Part shown: positions 1 to 7,357 of the stretch, piece by piece | How the letters are laid out: each line of letters opens with the position of its first letter | Numbering within the stretch: the stretch's first letter is position 1 | Assembly: GCA_021819225.1 (NCBI GenBank) | Contig: JAKARU010000011.1 | Span: 1-13,971 of the forward strand | Source: Thermoplasmata archaeon | GTDB taxonomy: Archaea; Thermoplasmatota; Thermoplasmata; Thermoplasmatales; Thermoplasmataceae | Reading direction: 5' to 3' | DNA length: 13,971 nucleotides | Notes under the pieces: model-generated | What the model saw: the letters and a program-made list of their open reading frames with translations, nothing else | Told to the model about the DNA's origin: nothing | Database searches by the model: none | Made by a program: the position numbers and the translations under genes

Positions 1-480
1 TTTATAATGGGATGCCATTTCAGTAATGTTAAGCGAGGAAGTGTTTGAGGCCATTATTGCATTGTCTTTTAGAAAATCAGATATTTCCCTGAAGAGTTTA
101 TTTTTTACTCCCTGATCCTCAAATACTGCCTCTATGACCAGATCCACATCCCTGAAATCTTCGAAAGTATCCGTAACCTTCAGTTTCTCAATTAATTTTT
201 CAACATCAGGAGGTGATGGAAACGATTCCCTCAGTTTTTTCACCTGATCCGGAGATAAATCAACACCAAATCTTTCCATCCTCTTGATTTCCCTTTCCGG
301 AAGATTCCTGGTGTAATTTTCCATTTCCTTCAGGTACTTCCTTACATTCTCCCTTCCTTTTTCTGCGAGCTGTATATTCTGATCCTTAATGATGACCTGG
401 ACTCCATTAAGAATTAATACTTCTGCAATTCCAGAACCCATCGCTCCTGCACCTACAATTCCCACCTTTTTGATCTCCAT
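1..480 (-). CDS. 3-hydroxyacyl-CoA dehydrogenase, N-terminal part (cut by window edge)
   Basis: This reading frame opens with ATG at 480 and runs 160 codons without a stop to the window edge, so the C-terminus is missing. Residues 8-16 form the Rossmann dinucleotide loop (GxGxxG, read as GAGAMG). Asp33, at the end of the second strand, is the expected NAD-ribose ligand. An IEAVFE segment at 116-121 and an SNTSSL segment at 145-150 are both typical of the NAD-binding domain of this family (PF02737). The family oxidises L-3-hydroxyacyl-CoA to 3-ketoacyl-CoA in the cytoplasm, in beta-oxidation or the hydroxybutyryl-CoA branch. The catalytic His of the later GLHFFNP motif and the C-terminal helical domain lie outside the window, so the exact subfamily (3-hydroxybutyryl-CoA or longer chain) cannot be told. 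A TATA-like box 24 nt upstream suggests a leaderless start at this ATG. Confidence 0.93.
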   Translation of the reverse strand, partial: MEIKKVGIVGAGAMGSGIAEVLILNGVQVIIKDQNIQLAEKGRENVRKYLKEMENYTRNLPEREIKRMERFGVDLSPDQVKKLRESFPSPPDVEKLIEKLKVTDTFEDFRDVDLVIEAVFEDQGVKNKLFREISDFLKDNAIMASNTSSLNITEMASHYK

Positions 481-497
481 AATATTGCGATTGCAAC

Positions 498-510
498 ATT
501 ATAATTATCT
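498..510 (-). promoter_or_regulatory. Putative TATA box for the hydroxyacyl-CoA dehydrogenase gene
   Basis: On the minus strand this reads GATAATTATAATG, centred about 24 nt before the ATG at 480. No Shine-Dalgarno sequence precedes that ATG. The spacing matches archaeal TATA-to-start distances for leaderless transcripts. Motif and spacing are seen; promoter activity is inferred. Confidence 0.45.
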
Positions 511-640
511 GTTTTCACACTTCCTATCCCTTTAATATGACATGAACTCACCGCTGTTTTTTAGAAATCATGTTTTTAGTAAAAATAGCCTGCGCCAAAA
601 GAAGGCCAGTTTAGAAGATTCTAATAAGGAACCTGGTTTG

Positions 641-653
641 ATCATCAGATGAT
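641..653. repeat. 13-bp palindrome ATCATC-A-GATGAT in the divergent intergenic region
   Basis: This is a perfect inverted repeat with 6-bp arms and a 1-bp centre, lying between the divergent dehydrogenase and DUF998 genes. It overlaps the start codon of the possible leader ORF at 649. The size and symmetry would suit a dimeric transcription factor, but this is inference, and a 6-bp-arm palindrome can arise by chance. Confidence 0.3.
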
Positions 654-759
654 AATGGATGTGGATGAGAAGTCGTTCCAGGAAATTCAATGGCTTATAA
701 GTTTACAACATAATGTGAAAAGTATAAGAAACATAATTATAATTGGCTACAATGAATGA
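649..759 (+). CDS. Possible 36-codon leader ORF overlapping the DUF998 start
   Basis: ATG at 649 opens a frame of 36 codons ending at TGA 757-759. The peptide begins MIMDVDEKSFQEIQW and ends IIIIGYNE. A second in-frame ATG is at 655. The stop overlaps the DUF998 start (ATG 752) by 8 nt, an arrangement that would allow translational coupling. A TATA-like TCTAATAAGG at 619-628 lies about 25-30 nt before the first ATGs. The mixed amino-acid content looks protein-like, but the frame is very short and has no recognised homologue. It may equally be chance within a 5' region. Confidence 0.22.
   Translation: MIMDVDEKSFQEIQWLISLQHNVKSIRNIIIIGYNE
721..731 (+). promoter_or_regulatory. Putative TATA box for the DUF998 gene
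   Basis: AGTATAAGAAA is centred about 27 nt before the ATG at 752, and no Shine-Dalgarno sequence sits before that ATG, so a leaderless transcript is possible. A competing box, CTTATAAGTT at 694-703, would give a short leader instead. The region is AT-rich, which weakens either assignment. Confidence 0.3.
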
Positions 760-1327
760 AAATTCTGAAAAGAAAATGGGAGCATTTCTGATACTGATTG
801 GCCTGCTGGAATTTTATATTTTTACGAATATTGCAGAATTTGTTCAGCCGGTATACAGTGTGTCACACAACTCCATAAGTCATCTGGGCATAGCAACTGA
901 CCCTTATATTTTCAACGGCGCAATAATTGTTCTAGGAATTTGTGAAATTGTGGGTGGATATTTCTTCCGGAAGTACAGCATGGCATTTTTCATATTCATG
1001 TTCCTTGCTGGCATCGGTTCAGCGGGTGTGGGAATCTTCAACGAAAACTATGGGTACATACACTTTGTGTTTGCTGTATTTGCATTCCTTCTGGGAGCTG
1101 CAGCATCTTACATAATCCTGTATAGGGAGAGGAAGCCGATCACCGTAATCTGGGCAATTCTGGGAACAATCTCCATTATTGCACTGATACTATTTGGAAT
1201 AGGAATACTCGGAAAGGATACCTTCTTCTACTTTGGTCTGGGAGAGGGAGGGATGGAGAGGATGATACTAATACCTGACGTAATGTGGGCTCTGGGGTAT
1301 ACCTCATCAGTCATGTACAGTGATTGA
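752..1327 (+). CDS. DUF998-family integral membrane protein
   Basis: The protein has 191 residues from ATG 752. A TTG three codons upstream (743) could also be used, but the ATG fits the nearby TATA-like box better. Six hydrophobic segments are visible at about residues 10-28, 52-71, 76-94, 104-124, 128-150 and 172-188. The NSISHLG stretch at 40-46 after the first helix and the GGMER motif at 166-170 before the last helix match the pattern I associate with DUF998 (PF06197), a family of six-helix proteins of unknown biochemical role found in archaea and bacteria. It stands alone on the plus strand, divergent from the acyl-CoA dehydrogenase and convergent with the ATPase, so the neighbourhood gives little functional clue. 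The family call is from memory of the motif pattern. No enzymatic function is proposed. Confidence 0.8.
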   Translation: MNENSEKKMGAFLILIGLLEFYIFTNIAEFVQPVYSVSHNSISHLGIATDPYIFNGAIIVLGICEIVGGYFFRKYSMAFFIFMFLAGIGSAGVGIFNENYGYIHFVFAVFAFLLGAAASYIILYRERKPITVIWAILGTISIIALILFGIGILGKDTFFYFGLGEGGMERMILIPDVMWALGYTSSVMYSD

Positions 1328-1533
1328 ATGAGGACAATTTCTCACCCATCTTTATCGTCATCTCATTTACTGGCAGTATCTGGAAAGATAGATCGTGTAA
1401 TCATCAATCCACCATATTGAGTTTAAGACAAATGCGATTTGCCATGGTTCATTATAGGGCAATAATTTCACATTTCTGCCTGATGGAATTCCAGCCGTCA
1501 ATCCGATTACATAGTCTTCTTGCTTATACCATC
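1328..1533. other. Convergent intergenic region, no gene seen
   Basis: About 200 bases separate the stops of the plus-strand DUF998 gene and the minus-strand ATPase gene. The open frame crossing it (from TTG 1324) overlaps the DUF998 stop and runs into the end of the ATPase gene. It has no start signal and no recognisable composition, so I do not call it. The plus strand is pyrimidine-rich with short T runs at about 1338-1370, which could serve as an archaeal terminator for the DUF998 gene. No strong hairpin with a T tract was seen. Confidence 0.4.
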
Positions 1534-3939
1534 TTAGGCACCTGATTTATTAAGTTTATCGTAAATTAATCTCAATCCATCCTCGACCAGGAACCATATG
1601 AAGGAATAGGCAACAATTAACAGGGCTATGAGGTTTCCAATTGGTGCAACTCCAAGTCCGAATGCTGTCAGCAAATACCCAACAACCATGGTTGACATCA
1701 GTGCAAGGAAAAGCTGAATGCTTGGCTTTACCTTCCAGAACGGCTTCCTTGTTCTGGTTACAAACATGGTCAGATGCCCTGAAACGATCAACTTGAGGAA
1801 TACAAGGGATAAGATTTCAGGTATTCCAAGATGGAAAACAGAGAGCCCTATGAATACCAGCAGTAGAGTCTCAAAGGCTCCCATGGTACCCAGGACCGCG
1901 GATAGTCCTCCTATGTATTTCATCCTCCACCGTTCAGGCGTGTGGTGGTAAATCACATTATCTGTTGATACTGCTATTATCGGGATATCATTGAGGAGAG
2001 ACAGAATTATAAGCATAAAGGCAGAGACAGGATAAAAGTGCCACAGGACTATTGCAACAGTAACAAACAAAAGTATCCTCAGTGTTTCCGTTACCCTGTA
2101 AAGAACATAACTCTGCATTCTCTGGAAAATTCTCCTGCCTTCTTCCACCGCGGTAATTATGGTAGACAGCCCAGAATCTGTAAGAACTATATCAGCTGCT
2201 GCCCTGGCTGCGTCAGTTGCTCCCTGAACAGCTATTCCCACCTGGGCTTCCTTTAGTGCGGGAGCGTCATTGACACCATCTCCAGTCATTCCTGTAATGT
2301 GGCCCAGCTTTTCCATGCCCTTCACAATCAGGTACTTGTCCTCTGGATATACTCCTGCAAATGTGCCAGCTTCTTCTATTTCCTCCCATTTTCCACTTCC
2401 TACGGCTTCTTTTATGTCCTTAGACTTTAACACTCTTGGCTTCAGCCCAAGCTCCTTAGCAACCTCGGTGGCTATAGCCTCATTATCTCCCGTTATCATT
2501 TTTATGTCTATGCCCATCTGCTCAGCCCGGGCAACAGTCTCCTTCGAATCCTCTCTCAGGGGGTCAGAAAGAGGTATAAGACCGGCAAACTGGCACCCTG
2601 TCTCACTCTCCTTAGCAACGGCAATGATCCTGTATCCCATTTGCCCGTACTCATTTACTTTTGCAATTATCAAGTCCTTCTGGTCTGGCTTGCAGATGGA
2701 AAGAATAGTGTTGGGCTCTCCCTTCATAACCTTGAAGTTTTTACCATTCAAGGATACAGTTGCCTCAGTTCTTTTATTAGCAGGATCAAAGGGAATGAAT
2801 TCTTTCCTCTCATATTGTTTATCCGGTGTTCCATTAAGGGAAACAAATATTGCCTGGTCTATAGCATCAGCATCCTCACGCGTAGAAGCAAGAGATGCAT
2901 ACAGAAGAACATCATTCCTGCTGAACTCGCCAAATGACGTAATTTCTCCTACCGTAAGGGAATTCTTTGTCAGGGTTCCTGTCTTGTCTGAGCAAAGGAC
3001 ATCCATGCTCGCAAGCTCCTCGATTGATACGAGCCTTGTCACTATTGCTTTTTTTTCGGCAAGAGAGATCGCTCCCAGTGCCATGGTGACCGTTAAAACA
3101 ACTGGAAGCGCAATAGGGATGCTTGCGACCAGGAGGATGAGGAAGAAAAGCAGGTCGCTGAGCAAGGGATATCCCAGATGAACACCATAATAAAATACGA
3201 ACGCACCAAGGACCAGTGAAATTCCAACCAGAAAGTAAACAATCTTTGAAACAATCTTTGATAGGCCGGTCACATTGGATGCCGTTGCAACCAGGTGGGT
3301 TGTCTTCCCAAAGAATGTGTCTTCCCCTGTTGCGGTGACAACTGCACTCATTTCTCCCTGCTTTATTATTGATGCTGAAAACACCACATCTCCGAGGTGA
3401 GCCTCAACCGGAAGAGATTCTCCCGTAAGTGCAGATTGATCAACTGATAAGAATTTTCCATCAATCAGTTTACCATCGGCAGGTACCACATCGCCCATTC
3501 TAAGCCTGATCACATCTCCCCGGACAAGATTCTTAGCCTCCAAAGTCTGCCATGTACCATCCCTCAGTACCCTAGACTTTAACGCAAGTTTCTGCATCAG
3601 CTGTTTGACTGCATTGCCAGCACTCCGCTCCTGCAGGAAAGTGACTATGATATTCGTAATAAGCAGGATCAGGATCAGTGCAAAATCATCCCAGTGGCTA
3701 ATAATTGCAGAAACAATCGCCGCAGCCTCTATAGCTGCAGGCATAGGCCCGTAAAAATAAAGAAGGAATTTCTTTACCGGGTTCACCTTCTTTTCAGATA
3801 TATCGTTATACCCTTCATTTGCTATTCTGTTGCTTGCCTCAGTGGTCGTAAGACCTTCACGGCTGGAACCAAGTTCCCTGAACGCATCATCCGTCCCGAT
3901 CTTCGCAAAATCTATGTTTTTTTCAGCATTCAAGCTCAT
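1534..3939 (-). CDS. Plasma-membrane-type proton-exporting P-type ATPase (IIIA)
   Basis: This 801-residue protein is full length for the archaeal type. It carries all P-type hallmarks: actuator TGES at 172-175, the M4 segment with ASIPIALP at 272-279, phosphorylation motif DKTGT with Asp318, nucleotide-domain KGEP at 406-409, TGDN at 483-486, and hinge TGDGVND at 552-558. About ten membrane helices are visible (two near 60-103, two near 231-290, six between 620 and 785). Asp651 in M6 (LLND) and Asn96 in M2 (LLITN) align by motif with the proton-acceptor Asp and the paired Asn of plant and fungal H+-ATPases, so protons are the likely substrate. The long C-terminal autoinhibitory domain of plant pumps is absent. 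It would export protons at the cell membrane at the cost of ATP, aiding pH homeostasis. ATG 3939 is supported by a strong SD. A 106-aa gene lies immediately upstream and is probably co-transcribed. Confidence 0.95.
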   Translation of the reverse strand: MSLNAEKNIDFAKIGTDDAFRELGSSREGLTTTEASNRIANEGYNDISEKKVNPVKKFLLYFYGPMPAAIEAAAIVSAIISHWDDFALILILLITNIIVTFLQERSAGNAVKQLMQKLALKSRVLRDGTWQTLEAKNLVRGDVIRLRMGDVVPADGKLIDGKFLSVDQSALTGESLPVEAHLGDVVFSASIIKQGEMSAVVTATGEDTFFGKTTHLVATASNVTGLSKIVSKIVYFLVGISLVLGAFVFYYGVHLGYPLLSDLLFFLILLVASIPIALPVVLTVTMALGAISLAEKKAIVTRLVSIEELASMDVLCSDKTGTLTKNSLTVGEITSFGEFSRNDVLLYASLASTREDADAIDQAIFVSLNGTPDKQYERKEFIPFDPANKRTEATVSLNGKNFKVMKGEPNTILSICKPDQKDLIIAKVNEYGQMGYRIIAVAKESETGCQFAGLIPLSDPLREDSKETVARAEQMGIDIKMITGDNEAIATEVAKELGLKPRVLKSKDIKEAVGSGKWEEIEEAGTFAGVYPEDKYLIVKGMEKLGHITGMTGDGVNDAPALKEAQVGIAVQGATDAARAAADIVLTDSGLSTIITAVEEGRRIFQRMQSYVLYRVTETLRILLFVTVAIVLWHFYPVSAFMLIILSLLNDIPIIAVSTDNVIYHHTPERWRMKYIGGLSAVLGTMGAFETLLLVFIGLSVFHLGIPEILSLVFLKLIVSGHLTMFVTRTRKPFWKVKPSIQLFLALMSTMVVGYLLTAFGLGVAPIGNLIALLIVAYSFIWFLVEDGLRLIYDKLNKSGA

Positions 3940-3948
3940 TGTTTACGT

Positions 3949-3957
3949 CCTCCCCTC
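3949..3957 (-). promoter_or_regulatory. Strong Shine-Dalgarno sequence for the proton ATPase
   Basis: On the minus strand this reads GAGGGGAGG, 9 nt before ATG 3939 and starting just after the stop codon of the upstream 106-aa frame (3959-3961). It fixes the ATPase start and indicates translation from a leadered, probably bicistronic message. Confidence 0.75.
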
Positions 3958-3958
3958 T

Positions 3959-4279
3959 CTAAAATGTAGTGGGAAACGATTCTGAAACATGCGTTATTGA
4001 ACTTGCTATGATACTGATCTCATCATCCTCTCCTTCACTAGCGCTTCCTGCAATTCGTGATGTCAAAAGGTAATCAACTTCATATTTATCAATTCCTGCG
4101 ATCATTATGATATGCTCAGTATTTCCCGTTATTATTAAGACCTTAGTTTCATGAGGTTTATAAAAATACCGTGGAAAATAATAGTATCTGGCAATCTGAA
4201 TTGAGTTTATCAGGGGGTAAATGAATGAACGATTGTCATTGACACACAACAAATTCCATTTCATCCTGCCATTCGCCAT
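3959..4279 (-). CDS. Unrecognised 106-aa protein upstream of the proton ATPase
   Basis: I chose ATG 4279. The frame stays open upstream to TTG 4342, but the TATA-like box at 4322-4331 predicts transcription starting near 4300, and a purine-rich GAGGGTG lies about 10-16 nt before this ATG. The protein has 106 residues and no obvious membrane helix or signal peptide. It has an aromatic-rich stretch at 32-40 (YYYFPRYFY), a beta-like hydrophobic segment KVLIITG at 46-52 followed by HIIMIAGI at 56-63, and an acidic patch SEGEDDE at 81-87 that could be a flexible or ion-binding loop. I recognise no family. Its stop lies 19 nt before the ATPase start, with the ATPase SD between them, so co-expression is likely. 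A role as cytoplasmic accessory or regulator of the pump is inference only. It may also be a chance frame, though the spacing argues against that. Confidence 0.5.
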   Translation of the reverse strand: MANGRMKWNLLCVNDNRSFIYPLINSIQIARYYYFPRYFYKPHETKVLIITGNTEHIIMIAGIDKYEVDYLLTSRIAGSASEGEDDEISIIASSITHVSESFPTTF

Positions 4280-4321
4280 ATAAATCCCAACACCCTCTAG
4301 CACCCGAAAAGATCTGATCCA

Positions 4322-4331
4322 GAATATAAGT
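4322..4331 (-). promoter_or_regulatory. Putative TATA box for the 106-aa gene and proton ATPase unit
   Basis: The minus strand reads ACTTATATTC, between the tRNA 3' end and the ATG at 4279. Initiation about 25 nt downstream would leave a leader of roughly 20 nt containing GAGGGTG. Activity is inferred from motif and spacing. Confidence 0.4.
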
Positions 4332-4370
4332 GTCTTTAACAATGTAAGGAATCAATATCCTGCAATATAA

Positions 4371-4442
4371 GCCACTGGAGGGATTTGAACCCCCGACCTG
4401 CTGATTACAAGTCAGCTGCTCTACCACCTGAGCTACAGTGGC
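4371..4442 (-). tRNA. tRNA-Thr (anticodon UGU)
   Basis: A complete 72-nt cloverleaf can be folded by eye on the minus strand. The acceptor stem GCCACTG/CAGTGGC pairs perfectly over 7 bp. The D stem is GCTC/GAGC with AGGTGGTA loop. The anticodon stem GCTGA/TCAGC encloses loop CTTGTAA, giving anticodon TGT at loop positions 34-36, which reads ACA threonine codons. The variable loop is AGGTC. The T stem GGGGG/CCCTC has one G-U pair and loop TTCAAAT. No intron is present, and CCA is not encoded (the 3' end is followed by TTAT), so it must be added post-transcriptionally. Confidence 0.97.
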
Positions 4443-4460
4443 GATAAAGGGTTAATCATT

Positions 4461-4480
4461 CTTATTAGAAATACTTTAAG
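4461..4480 (-). promoter_or_regulatory. AT-rich promoter candidate for tRNA-Thr
   Basis: On the minus strand two TATA-like stretches, TTAAAGTAT and TTCTAATAAG, lie about 19-38 nt before the mature tRNA 5' end, the usual place for an archaeal box A. Which one is used cannot be decided by eye. Confidence 0.35.
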
Positions 4481-4491
4481 ACTAAGGCCTT

Positions 4492-4506
4492 GGTGAGTTA
4501 CTCACC
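4492..4506. repeat. 15-bp perfect inverted repeat after the ABC operon
   Basis: GGTGAG-TTA-CTCACC has 6-bp arms and a 3-nt centre. It lies 10 nt after the stop of the last operon gene (4517) and about 50 nt upstream of tRNA-Thr. No T tract follows it on the minus strand, so it is not a classic intrinsic terminator. It might be an RNA hairpin that stabilises or ends the operon mRNA, or a dimeric regulator site. The symmetry is seen; the role is open. Confidence 0.45.
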
Positions 4507-4516
4507 TGTATCCGGT

Positions 4517-4900
4517 TTAAAACAGTGAAAACACAAAATTCATGATTAATCCAATGACTATGTAGAGAATTCCAACTCCAGCATAAATGACCGTCATTAT
4601 TAGTTGTTCCCTGTTTATCTGTGTTATATCCCCTTCCCTCAGGGGAGCCTTTGCAATGAAAACATTTTCCAGATATTTGTTCGCACCAAAATCATAAAAT
4701 GCACCGAAGAAGATTACACCTATGCCGAGAAGTACTAGCGCAAGAGGAAAAATATCTGCATATCCCCTCCGGTTTGCAATGTAAAGGAGTATTGATGCAA
4801 GAATCAGTGAAAGGAGGATCGCAAGAAGAGGGAGTGTAAGTAAGAATCTTGTTCTCCTGACCTCATCGATCCTTGTGGACCTGTCATCGTCCATTATCAT
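4517..4900 (-). CDS. Small three-helix membrane protein, last gene of the ABC importer operon
   Basis: The protein has 127 residues from ATG 4900; an in-frame ATG at 4894 is an alternative. The N-terminus is charged and cytoplasmic-looking (MDDDRSTRIDEVRRTRF). Three strongly hydrophobic segments follow at about 20-42, 50-71 and 100-124, with a polar loop at 72-99 that contains acidic and basic residues. I recognise no family. Only one base separates its ATG from the TGA of the fused ATPase gene (TGA-A-ATG), so translation is very probably coupled, and it should be made in step with the transporter. It could be a small accessory subunit, an assembly factor for the permeases, or an unrelated passenger gene. 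No catalytic motif is seen. Confidence 0.75.
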   Translation of the reverse strand: MIMDDDRSTRIDEVRRTRFLLTLPLLAILLSLILASILLYIANRRGYADIFPLALVLLGIGVIFFGAFYDFGANKYLENVFIAKAPLREGDITQINREQLIMTVIYAGVGILYIVIGLIMNFVFSLF

Positions 4901-4901
4901 T

Positions 4902-7355
4902 TCACTTCTCGTCTTCCAGTTCTCCCTCTTCCAGATGTTCTATTTCTCCCATGGTATTATTTGGGGTCAGTTCATCCTGGTTGAAATGGCACAGGTAATA
5001 CCTGCCCTCTACATTGAGCATTGGCGGGTTCTCTTCCTTACAGATATCCTTTCTGAAGACACACCTCCCATAGAACCTGCAGCCCTCTTTTGGGTTTATT
5101 GCACTGCCAATCTCTCCCACGATGGAAAGTTGCTTGTTTACCCATGAGGGATCGATGCTCGGTACTGCTGAAATTAGTGCCTTTGTATAGGGATGGAGCG
5201 GATTCCTGATTATATCCTCGGATTTCCCGAATTCAAGTACCTGGCCGAGGTACATTACTACGATATAATCCGAAACATATCTCGCTGAGGCTATATCATG
5301 TGAAATGTAGAGGACCGATATACCCTTCTCGTTCTTGAGATCAATCAGGAGATTCATTATATTGGCCCTTATGGAAACATCAAGCATGGAAATAGGCTCA
5401 TCGGCTACCAGGAATGACGGATTCAGGGTTATGGCTCTTGCTATTGACACTCTCTGCCTCTCACCGCCGGAAAGCTCATGCGGAAATCTCTCAGCGTAAG
5501 TTTCGGGCGGACTTAAATTGGCAATTTTAAGTGCGTTGTAAATTTCCTGTTTCAGATCGAACTTTTCATCAGTCATATAGCTTCCACCCTGATGATCGAT
5601 GGCACTTCCAGACGTGCTTCTTCTCCTGGCCTGTATTTCTTTTGCCTGGATTGAAAGAGGCTCAGCCACTATGTCAAATATGGACATCTTTGGATTTATT
5701 GAATCAAATGGATCCTGGAAAATCAGCTGTGCCTCCTTCCGGTAAGTTCTATAGTCTGAGCCGTACCTGCTAACCTTGCCCAGATCAATCTGGAACTCTT
5801 CGCCATTGCTTCTTAGGATCGAGAATTTGATCTCGCCATTCGTTGGTGCTATGGAATCAACCAGCAGGCGACCAAGTGTGGTTTTCCCGGAACCACTCTC
5901 TCCCACCACACCTATTATTGCCTTTCGAGGTATCCTTAGATTAACATTATCCACTGCGTGGACAATGGGTTTATTTGGACCCCCAAATAGATTTGTAGAA
6001 AGAGTTGAATGGACTGTAAAAAACTTCGTAAGATTCTTTACGTCAACGAGTATCCCCTCCAGATCTTCCACGCCAGGTAGTTTAGCAGAATCTTCTATGT
6101 TCTGTGAAGAGTTATATGTTTCCTCCCTTACCACATCGAAATGACAGAGTGAATAGTGACTGGAATCAAACATCTTTGGTTCGGGCTTCTTATCAAAGCA
6201 TATGCTCTCAGCCATGAAACACCTGTTTGCGAAATAACAGCCTTTTGGAGGATCTATGAGATCTGGCACCGATCCGGGAATGCCTCGAATTCTTTTCTTG
6301 GTCATTTCAATGGAAGGGTAACTGTGCATAAGCGCATAAGTATAGGGATTTCTCGGATTAAGGAAAATATCTTTCGGCTTTCCATACTCCATTATTCTGC
6401 CTGCATACATGACAGCAACAAAGTTGGCAAGCTGGGAAACTACCCCGACATCATGCGATATCACGATCATGGATTTTATTGTCCCGTTATCCTTCAGATT
6501 CTTCAATTCCTTTATAATTTTGGCCTGCGTAATCACATCAAGGCCTGTTGTTGGTTCATCTGCAATCACAACCTTTGGTTTTAGAGCGAGGGCCATCGCA
6601 ATAATTCCTCTTTGCTTCATTCCTCCACTCAGTTCATGGGGATACGAATCAAGAAATTTCCTGTTGAAACCAGCAAGTCTGCAGCTTTCTTCAATCCTGT
6701 TCTTCTCAAGTAATTTCTTCTTTTGAGTTGCACTCATTGTGGGTATTCTGGCCTTTAGATCATTCAGTAACCTGTTGAATATTTCCTGCCTGAGGCTCTC
6801 GAATTCAAGACCCTCCTCAACCTCCATCTGCTCGAGGGCCAGTTCATAAGCATCCGCCCTCAGATTGTTTTCATCAATAAGATCGCTATCAGAAAATTCT
6901 GAAAGGTCAGAGAATGTACCGTGGATGTCAAAAACTTCTGACAGCTGGGATCTTATAGTATGCACTGGATTGAAGGCATTCATTGCGCCCTGAAATATCA
7001 TGGAAATCTCTTTCCATCTAATTTCAGCAAGTCTCTGATCAAGATCTCTCCTGTACTTCTTTCTCATTTTTTGTTCTTTGGGGTATTCCTTTGAGTTGAT
7101 GATCTCCTTGTCAAGATATTCTATCTCTCCCTCGGTTTCAGCATTGTCAGCCAGAAGGCCCAGGAGGGCAAGGGCAGTTGTAGACTTTCCAGAGCCACTT
7201 TCACCTATTATGCCCAGTATTTCTCCCTCCTTCAGATCAAGATTTACCTGATCAAGAGCCTGTACCCTGCCATCCATGGTCTTGAAATGAACCGAAAGGT
7301 CCTTGATTTCAATAAGTGTTTTTCTGTTTATTACGTCAAATTCCTGGTGTTGCAT
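4902..7355 (-). CDS. Fused DppD-DppF-type ABC transporter ATPase (two nucleotide-binding domains)
   Basis: One 817-residue chain holds both ATPases of a Dpp/Opp importer. Domain 1 (about 13-405) has Walker A GESGSGKST at 51-59, Q-loop Gln122, signature LSGGMKQR at 242-249, Walker B VVIADEP at 262-268 and switch His301. Domain 2 (about 435-790) has Walker A GESGSGKTT at 485-493, Gln547, LSGGERQR at 628-635, FLVADEP at 648-654 and His686. Each domain ends with an oligopeptide-type C-terminal region containing four cysteines (373, 379, 386, 404 and 759, 765, 772, 789), a spacing linked to Fe-S binding in some relatives. Domain 1 has a long charged insertion between Q-loop and signature (about 145-220); domain 2 has a shorter one (about 572-600). 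The protein would sit at the inner face of the membrane and power the two permeases. ATG 7355 follows the upstream stop by 2 nt and uses an SD inside that gene. Confidence 0.95.
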   Translation of the reverse strand: MQHQEFDVINRKTLIEIKDLSVHFKTMDGRVQALDQVNLDLKEGEILGIIGESGSGKSTTALALLGLLADNAETEGEIEYLDKEIINSKEYPKEQKMRKKYRRDLDQRLAEIRWKEISMIFQGAMNAFNPVHTIRSQLSEVFDIHGTFSDLSEFSDSDLIDENNLRADAYELALEQMEVEEGLEFESLRQEIFNRLLNDLKARIPTMSATQKKKLLEKNRIEESCRLAGFNRKFLDSYPHELSGGMKQRGIIAMALALKPKVVIADEPTTGLDVITQAKIIKELKNLKDNGTIKSMIVISHDVGVVSQLANFVAVMYAGRIMEYGKPKDIFLNPRNPYTYALMHSYPSIEMTKKRIRGIPGSVPDLIDPPKGCYFANRCFMAESICFDKKPEPKMFDSSHYSLCHFDVVREETYNSSQNIEDSAKLPGVEDLEGILVDVKNLTKFFTVHSTLSTNLFGGPNKPIVHAVDNVNLRIPRKAIIGVVGESGSGKTTLGRLLVDSIAPTNGEIKFSILRSNGEEFQIDLGKVSRYGSDYRTYRKEAQLIFQDPFDSINPKMSIFDIVAEPLSIQAKEIQARRRSTSGSAIDHQGGSYMTDEKFDLKQEIYNALKIANLSPPETYAERFPHELSGGERQRVSIARAITLNPSFLVADEPISMLDVSIRANIMNLLIDLKNEKGISVLYISHDIASARYVSDYIVVMYLGQVLEFGKSEDIIRNPLHPYTKALISAVPSIDPSWVNKQLSIVGEIGSAINPKEGCRFYGRCVFRKDICKEENPPMLNVEGRYYLCHFNQDELTPNNTMGEIEHLEEGELEDEK

Positions 7356-7357
7356 AT

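Noticed and set aside
1324..1545. 73-codon plus-strand frame after the DUF998 gene
   Set aside because: TTG start overlapping the DUF998 stop, no RBS or TATA placement, runs into the ATPase 3' end, and no recognisable protein character.
2270..3181. 303-codon open frame on the plus strand
   Set aside because: It lies wholly antisense to the proton ATPase, whose motifs are complete. The predicted peptide is Ser/Ala/Pro-rich without domain features, as expected for a shadow frame.
4236..4427. 63-codon minus-strand frame across the tRNA
   Set aside because: It covers most of the tRNA-Thr gene and overlaps the better supported 106-aa frame.
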